This document shows positions 47,981-51,383 of a DNA stretch of 51,383 bases, in pieces; position 1 is the first letter of the stretch; each line of letters begins with the position of its first letter. The position numbers and the translations under genes were made by a program. The stretch lies in assembly GCA_017519205.1 (NCBI GenBank), contig JAFWSW010000102.1, positions 1-51,383 on the forward strand, written 5' to 3'. The notes under the pieces were generated by a model that ran no database searches, was not told where the DNA came from, and saw only the letters and a program-made list of their open reading frames with translations. Source of the DNA: Clostridiales bacterium (GTDB taxonomy: Bacteria; Bacillota; Clostridia; Saccharofermentanales; Saccharofermentanaceae).

Positions 47981-49873
47981 ATGGGCAGACGGAAAAGATT
48001 TGCATTATTCGGGAGCAGCCTCACCAGTAGATTCAAGCGCAGTTTGTGCCGGGTCTTCAGCATTGCCGCGGAAGAATCCGATGTCGATCTTGTTATTTTC
48101 AACACCTACGGGAAGCTCGGCTCCACCAACGGGTTCAACGAAGATTACGAATCCGAGATCCTCGACTATTTCGATCTTGACCAGTTTGACGGCATCGTTT
48201 TCGACGCCGAAGGATATAATGTCGACGGCATGTCGGAGACGATCGAGAGGAAGCTCCGCGCCGTGAAGTGTCCCGTCATTTCCATCAGTAGTTATATCGA
48301 AGGCTTCTATAACATCCGGTTCGATGATTCCGGCGGACTCCGGAAGATGGTCGAGCACTTTATCGATCACCACCACTTTACGAAGATCGGTTACTTTTCC
48401 GGTATTCCGGGACATCCGGATGCCGTTTCCCGTTTGAACGAATTCCATTCCATCATGGAAGAACGCGGTCTGCCGCGGGACGGTGCAGGCATATTTGAAG
48501 GCGACTTCTGGTTCGGAAAAGGCATGGATGCGGCGCACTTCTTCCTGTCCCTTCCCGAGCGTCCGGAAGCGATCGTCTGCGCCAACGATTTTATGGCTAT
48601 CTCCCTGATCAATTCCTTCCGCCAGCTCGGCATCAAAGTCCCGCAGGATATCGCGGTCTCCGGATATGACGGAACGATCGAGGGCCAGGAGTATCTCCCG
48701 ATTCTGTCAACAGTTACCCGTGAGCGTCTCGATATTGCTCGAAAAGCACTGCACCTCCTGATCGACATCTCCGACAATAAGGATGTCAGTGACTTTGATC
48801 TTAATGTCGCGCCTAAGCAGATCTATTCGCAGTCCTGCGGATGCGTTTCCGTGGACTACCAGCACATCATCGATCTGGTCGCTCAGTGTCACGATGACCA
48901 GAGGATCATCAGCGTAAATCTCTACGAATCCGAATCCGCGATGGTCAAGCTCAACCGAGCGGAGAACGTTCGGAAGATGGAATCTGTTTTTGCAGAAGAT
49001 GCCATCAATTTCGGAGATTACTCCTCTTTCTTCCTGATGGTGCATACCGATTCCGAAGGAAGACCCATGTACAACAGTAATTTCTCCTCTCCCTCCGGAA
49101 AATTCGCCCCTGTCATTTGGGTCGATAAAAACGATGAGTACACCAATTGCCCACACGTATTCGACCGGACCTCTTTCCTTCCGCAGGCAGGCTCCGGCAG
49201 AAGCCATGTCCAATATGTCATGAGCGTGCATTTCGCGGAAAAACTTTTCGGATACGCTGTCGTCGAGATGACAGGAAAAGATATCTTCACCGAATTCTAT
49301 AACGTTTGGCTTCACAATCTCGGCGTAACACTGAATACCCTCCAGAAGACTGACCGGATCAACAAGCTGATCTCGGAGCTCGAGGGCCTGAGCATCACGG
49401 ATATGCTGACCGGGCTTTATAACCGCCGTGGATTCGACGATAAATCCAGAAAGACGATTTCGGAATTCCACGAGTACATCACCGTCTGCACGATGGTCAT
49501 CGACATGGACGGCTTAAAGAGCATCAACGACAGATTCGGCCATCACGAAGGTGACCGTGCGATAAAAGCACTTGCCGACATGATCCGCCAGTGCTGTGAC
49601 TCCGGCGAGATCGCCGGCCGCGCAGGCGGAGACGAATTCTATATTTTCGCCCCGGATTATTCCGAGACCCGGCTGACCCGCTTTACCAACCGCCTGAATG
49701 AGATGGCCGCGGAATTCAATAAAGCAAACACCTGCGACTATCAGCTGGACTTCAGTTTCGGAGCATACCTTACCACTACCAATGCATCCGGAAGCATCGA
49801 AGAATTCCTGAAGATCAGCGACGCCCGCATGTACGAGCAGAAGATGGGTAAACCGGGCAGAAACTCCCTGTAA
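47981..49873 (+). CDS. LacI-type sensor/GGDEF diguanylate cyclase
   Basis: A 630-residue soluble protein of the same design as the one at 7335. Residues ~1-290 are a LacI/PurR-like ligand fold without DNA-binding domain (VCANDFMAISLINSFRQLGI, then DIAVSGYDGTIEGQEYLP); a Cys-containing linker (SQSCGCVSVDY) leads to ~170 residues of GAF-like or helical sensor. The GGDEF domain starts at DMLTGLYNRRGFDD with IDMDGLKSINDRFGHHEGD and an intact GGDEF. The inhibitory RxxD position reads DSGE. The ATG at 47981 follows GGAAAGGG; a GTG at 47963 has no binding site. It lies back to back with the HerA gene. Confidence 0.9.
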   Translation: MGRRKRFALFGSSLTSRFKRSLCRVFSIAAEESDVDLVIFNTYGKLGSTNGFNEDYESEILDYFDLDQFDGIVFDAEGYNVDGMSETIERKLRAVKCPVISISSYIEGFYNIRFDDSGGLRKMVEHFIDHHHFTKIGYFSGIPGHPDAVSRLNEFHSIMEERGLPRDGAGIFEGDFWFGKGMDAAHFFLSLPERPEAIVCANDFMAISLINSFRQLGIKVPQDIAVSGYDGTIEGQEYLPILSTVTRERLDIARKALHLLIDISDNKDVSDFDLNVAPKQIYSQSCGCVSVDYQHIIDLVAQCHDDQRIISVNLYESESAMVKLNRAENVRKMESVFAEDAINFGDYSSFFLMVHTDSEGRPMYNSNFSSPSGKFAPVIWVDKNDEYTNCPHVFDRTSFLPQAGSGRSHVQYVMSVHFAEKLFGYAVVEMTGKDIFTEFYNVWLHNLGVTLNTLQKTDRINKLISELEGLSITDMLTGLYNRRGFDDKSRKTISEFHEYITVCTMVIDMDGLKSINDRFGHHEGDRAIKALADMIRQCCDSGEIAGRAGGDEFYIFAPDYSETRLTRFTNRLNEMAAEFNKANTCDYQLDFSFGAYLTTTNASGSIEEFLKISDARMYEQKMGKPGRNSL

Positions 49874-49918
49874 AAAACACATACCGGGATCCCTACCTCT
49901 TTTTCTTTCGCCCATTAC

Positions 49919-49935
49919 CTATACTGAAAGTATAG
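49919..49935 (+). repeat. Perfect short palindrome after the second cyclase
   Basis: CTATACT-GAA-AGTATAG (49919-49935) followed by TTTTA. Either a weak terminator of the cyclase gene (46 bases downstream) or an operator for the XRE-TPR gene 127 bases on. Confidence 0.45.
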
Positions 49936-50061
49936 TTTTACCTACCCTAATTGTATTGGTAGTGTATTTTCATTTGATGTCGTTTCCTCTACAATAAAGA
50001 CAGTTGAAACTACACCGGAAGTGCAGGAAACAACCTGCAGCCGCAGGAAGAGGAGACATCT

Positions 50062-51132
50062 ATGAAAAACCGGTTCGCCACAAAATTCAGAGCTTTTCGT
50101 AAAGAAAGAGGCCTTACCCAGGAGAAGATCGCCGAGGTCTTCGATGTTACCGTCGGTGCCGTCCATAAGTGGGAAGCCGGGCTCTCGACACCGGACATCG
50201 GACTCCTCATGGAGATCGCGGACTTCTTCGACACATCGCTCGACACGCTGATGGGCTTCGATCTTCGCGACAACCGTGTAAGCGAGCTGGCTTCCCGTCT
50301 CCGCCACATGCTCGACACCAAGGACCTGACGGGCATGAAGGAAGCGGAGATGGCCCTCCTCAAGTATCCGCACAGCATCGAGATCGTTTACGAGAGTGCC
50401 TGCATGTATCTCGCCTTCGCGACGCTTTTTAAGGACAGCAGGAAATACTACTCCCGCTCAGCCGAGCTCTATAAGACCGCGATCCGGCTCCTGCCGCAGA
50501 ACACGAATCCGAAGATCAACGACACTCTCATTTACGGCGGACTCGCCAACGCCTACTTCGGGATGGGCGAGATCAACAAGAGCATCGAGATCCTGGAGAA
50601 CAGAAACGTCGGCGGCACCTTCAACTCGATCCTCGGGATCTCACTCGCGGGTATCGGCAGATATGACGATGCAGACATCTATCTTTCCTACAGCATGATC
50701 GACATGATCGGTAAGTCGATCAATCTTGTGACCGGAAAAGCGCTGATATATCTTCACGCAGGAAAGCTTCAGGAAGGAAAGGACATACTGCTCTTCGGAC
50801 TTCAGATGAACGAGAGTTTCCGAAGCGGTGACCATACGATCTTTCTTGATAAGATCGACTGCCTGTATCTTCCGGCGCTTGCCGGAATCGAGTTAAAACT
50901 CGGAAATAAGAAGGAGGCGCAGAAGTGCCTGAAGAAGGCCAGGGAGATGGCAGAGAAGTTCGATCGCGCGCCGGACTCCGATGCCGGAAACCTCCGCTTC
51001 TGCTCCATCAAGGAAAACTGCAATACATACGATACGACGGGCGACAAAACAGCGATCGAATGTATCGAGTACGTGCTGGATTTTCTGAAAGACAAAGAGC
51101 TCGACAAACTCTGGGAATCGACCATTAAGTAA
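50062..51132 (+). CDS. XRE-family regulator with C-terminal TPR-like repeats
   Basis: A 356-residue regulator. Residues ~5-62 are a Cro/CI helix-turn-helix (RAFRKERGLTQEKIAEVFDV, then TVGAVHKWEAGLSTPDIGLL). The rest is all helical with TPR-like pairs (YGGLANAYFGMGEINKSIEI; KKEAQKCLKKAREMAEKF). The order is that of peptide- or partner-sensing RRNPP-like regulators, but most close relatives in Clostridia are uncharacterised. It lies 55 bases upstream of an ABC transporter gene read the same way and probably controls it. GAGGAG precedes the ATG. Confidence 0.85.
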   Translation: MKNRFATKFRAFRKERGLTQEKIAEVFDVTVGAVHKWEAGLSTPDIGLLMEIADFFDTSLDTLMGFDLRDNRVSELASRLRHMLDTKDLTGMKEAEMALLKYPHSIEIVYESACMYLAFATLFKDSRKYYSRSAELYKTAIRLLPQNTNPKINDTLIYGGLANAYFGMGEINKSIEILENRNVGGTFNSILGISLAGIGRYDDADIYLSYSMIDMIGKSINLVTGKALIYLHAGKLQEGKDILLFGLQMNESFRSGDHTIFLDKIDCLYLPALAGIELKLGNKKEAQKCLKKAREMAEKFDRAPDSDAGNLRFCSIKENCNTYDTTGDKTAIECIEYVLDFLKDKELDKLWESTIK

Positions 51133-51137
51133 CGACA

Positions 51138-51159
51138 GCGGCGCAAAAAGGAGCGCCGC
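51138..51159 (+). promoter_or_regulatory. Intercistronic GC-rich hairpin
   Basis: GCGGCGC (51138-51144) and GCGCCGC (51153-51159) pair perfectly with loop AAAAAGGA. No T-run follows, so it is a processing or stability hairpin, or a leader element of the ABC transporter gene, rather than a terminator. Confidence 0.5.
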
Positions 51160-51187
51160 ACCATCCAAACAAACGAGGTAAACGAAT

Positions 51188-51383
51188 ATGAAAAACAGAT
51201 CCATTCGTGTGGAACTGGTATCCCGGTTCTACAGGAAAAACCACTGCGCCTTTTTTACAGCACTTTTCGGTGCCATCCTCTCCGGAACCACGGGATTGAT
51301 CGTCTCCTGGATCCTTAAAGAGATCATCGATATCCTCTCGGGACAGAGCTGCTTCACACTTCTTCAGATCCTCCTGGTCTGCG
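51188..51383 (+). CDS. ABC transporter, membrane domain (3' end outside window)
   Basis: Only the first 65 residues are visible: a basic N-terminus (KNRSIRVELVSRFYRKNHC), then TM1 (~20-45, FTALFGAILSGTTGLIVSWI) and the start of TM2 after KEIIDILSGQ. The spacing TM1-[LKEIIDIL]-TM2 is that of type IV ABC exporters with fused ATPase. GAGGT lies 9 bases before the ATG. The ATPase part lies beyond the edge. Confidence 0.75.
   Translation, partial: MKNRSIRVELVSRFYRKNHCAFFTALFGAILSGTTGLIVSWILKEIIDILSGQSCFTLLQILLVC

Larger units (their letters stand above)
1645..49571. repeat. Dispersed octamer AAAAGCAC, 23 copies
   Basis: AAAAGCAC or its complement starts at 1645, 9175, 10730, 19077, 20374, 20637, 21994, 24138, 24552, 27299, 27522, 29399, 30289, 30762, 34142, 35905, 38438, 39374, 41040, 42336, 47157, 48742 and 49564. 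The next base is C or T in all but one. About 1-2 copies are expected by chance in this length. Both orientations occur (14 and 9), and nearly all copies are inside genes. Confidence 0.75.

Noticed and set aside
1-51383. CRISPR arrays, insertion sequences, rRNA genes, prophage
   Set aside because: No regularly spaced repeats, transposase, rRNA or phage structural genes were found.

Overview
The window looks like the chromosome of an anaerobic, gut- or rumen-type member of the Clostridia (Lachnospiraceae/Oscillospiraceae-like). This is inferred from the strong AGGAGG-type ribosome binding sites, the oxygen-sensitive class III ribonucleotide reductase, SpoVG- and AbrB-type regulators, a CCA-encoding tRNA-Ser, Pro/Thr-rich lipoprotein linkers, a GH27 glycosidase, a rumen-esterase-like hydrolase and cytosolic LacI-GGDEF proteins. 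No rRNA, IS element, CRISPR array or integrase is visible.

Layout. 1-2.6 kb: the 5' part of a lipoprotein gene, then a leftward four-gene cluster (SpoVG-like, YodL-DUF3846, AbrB-like, DUF6075-like) of the kind carried on integrative elements, next to tRNA-Ser(GCU) at 2.8 kb. 3-9.2 kb: c-di-GMP-related genes, namely a membrane glycosyltransferase that looks like a natural PgaC-PgaD fusion behind a structured leader with an intrinsic terminator, rmuC, a hemolysin-III family protein, and a LacI-sensor/GGDEF diguanylate cyclase. 9.2-14.8 kb: a MerR-methyltransferase, then trxB, nrdD (with a fused glutaredoxin domain) and nrdG, with two NrdR boxes over the nrdD promoter. 14.9-16.4 kb: an Ala/Glu/Lys-rich coiled-coil protein. 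16.4-30 kb: leftward housekeeping and small-molecule enzymes (GNATs, ATPase, deacetylase, AEC transporter, methyltransferases, Nudix-APH fusion, GH27, S51 peptidase, metallo-hydrolases, HAD fusion, esterase). 30.3-34.3 kb: a rightward block with a TerB-like protein, an unannotated 28-residue Met-rich micropeptide with its own promoter and terminator, a GNAT, a membrane protein, a PAS protein, and an MFS efflux pump behind a leader peptide and mutually exclusive hairpins. 34.3-47.8 kb: leftward genes again, including DUF3737-malY, a frameshifted Y-family polymerase with YolD, a peptidase-like/GNAT fusion, PHP phosphatase, GNAT-HAD fusion, a glycerol-1-phosphate dehydrogenase and an orphan HerA-type ATPase. 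48-51.4 kb: a second LacI-GGDEF cyclase, an XRE-TPR regulator and the start of an ABC transporter.

How the genes work together. The clearest functional units are nrdD-trxB with nrdG (anaerobic dNTP synthesis under NrdR, probably reduced through a thioredoxin/glutaredoxin relay) and a possible c-di-GMP circuit (two cyclases, a PgaCD-like synthase and its structured leader). The most unusual signals are a dispersed word, AAAAGCAC, counted 23 times on both strands and often spelled with codons that look rare here; the MFS attenuator; the Met-rich micropeptide unit; and an unusual number of enzyme fusions (PgaC-PgaD, NrdD-Grx, Nudix-APH, methyltransferase-HAD, GNAT-HAD, peptidase-GNAT, MerR-methyltransferase).
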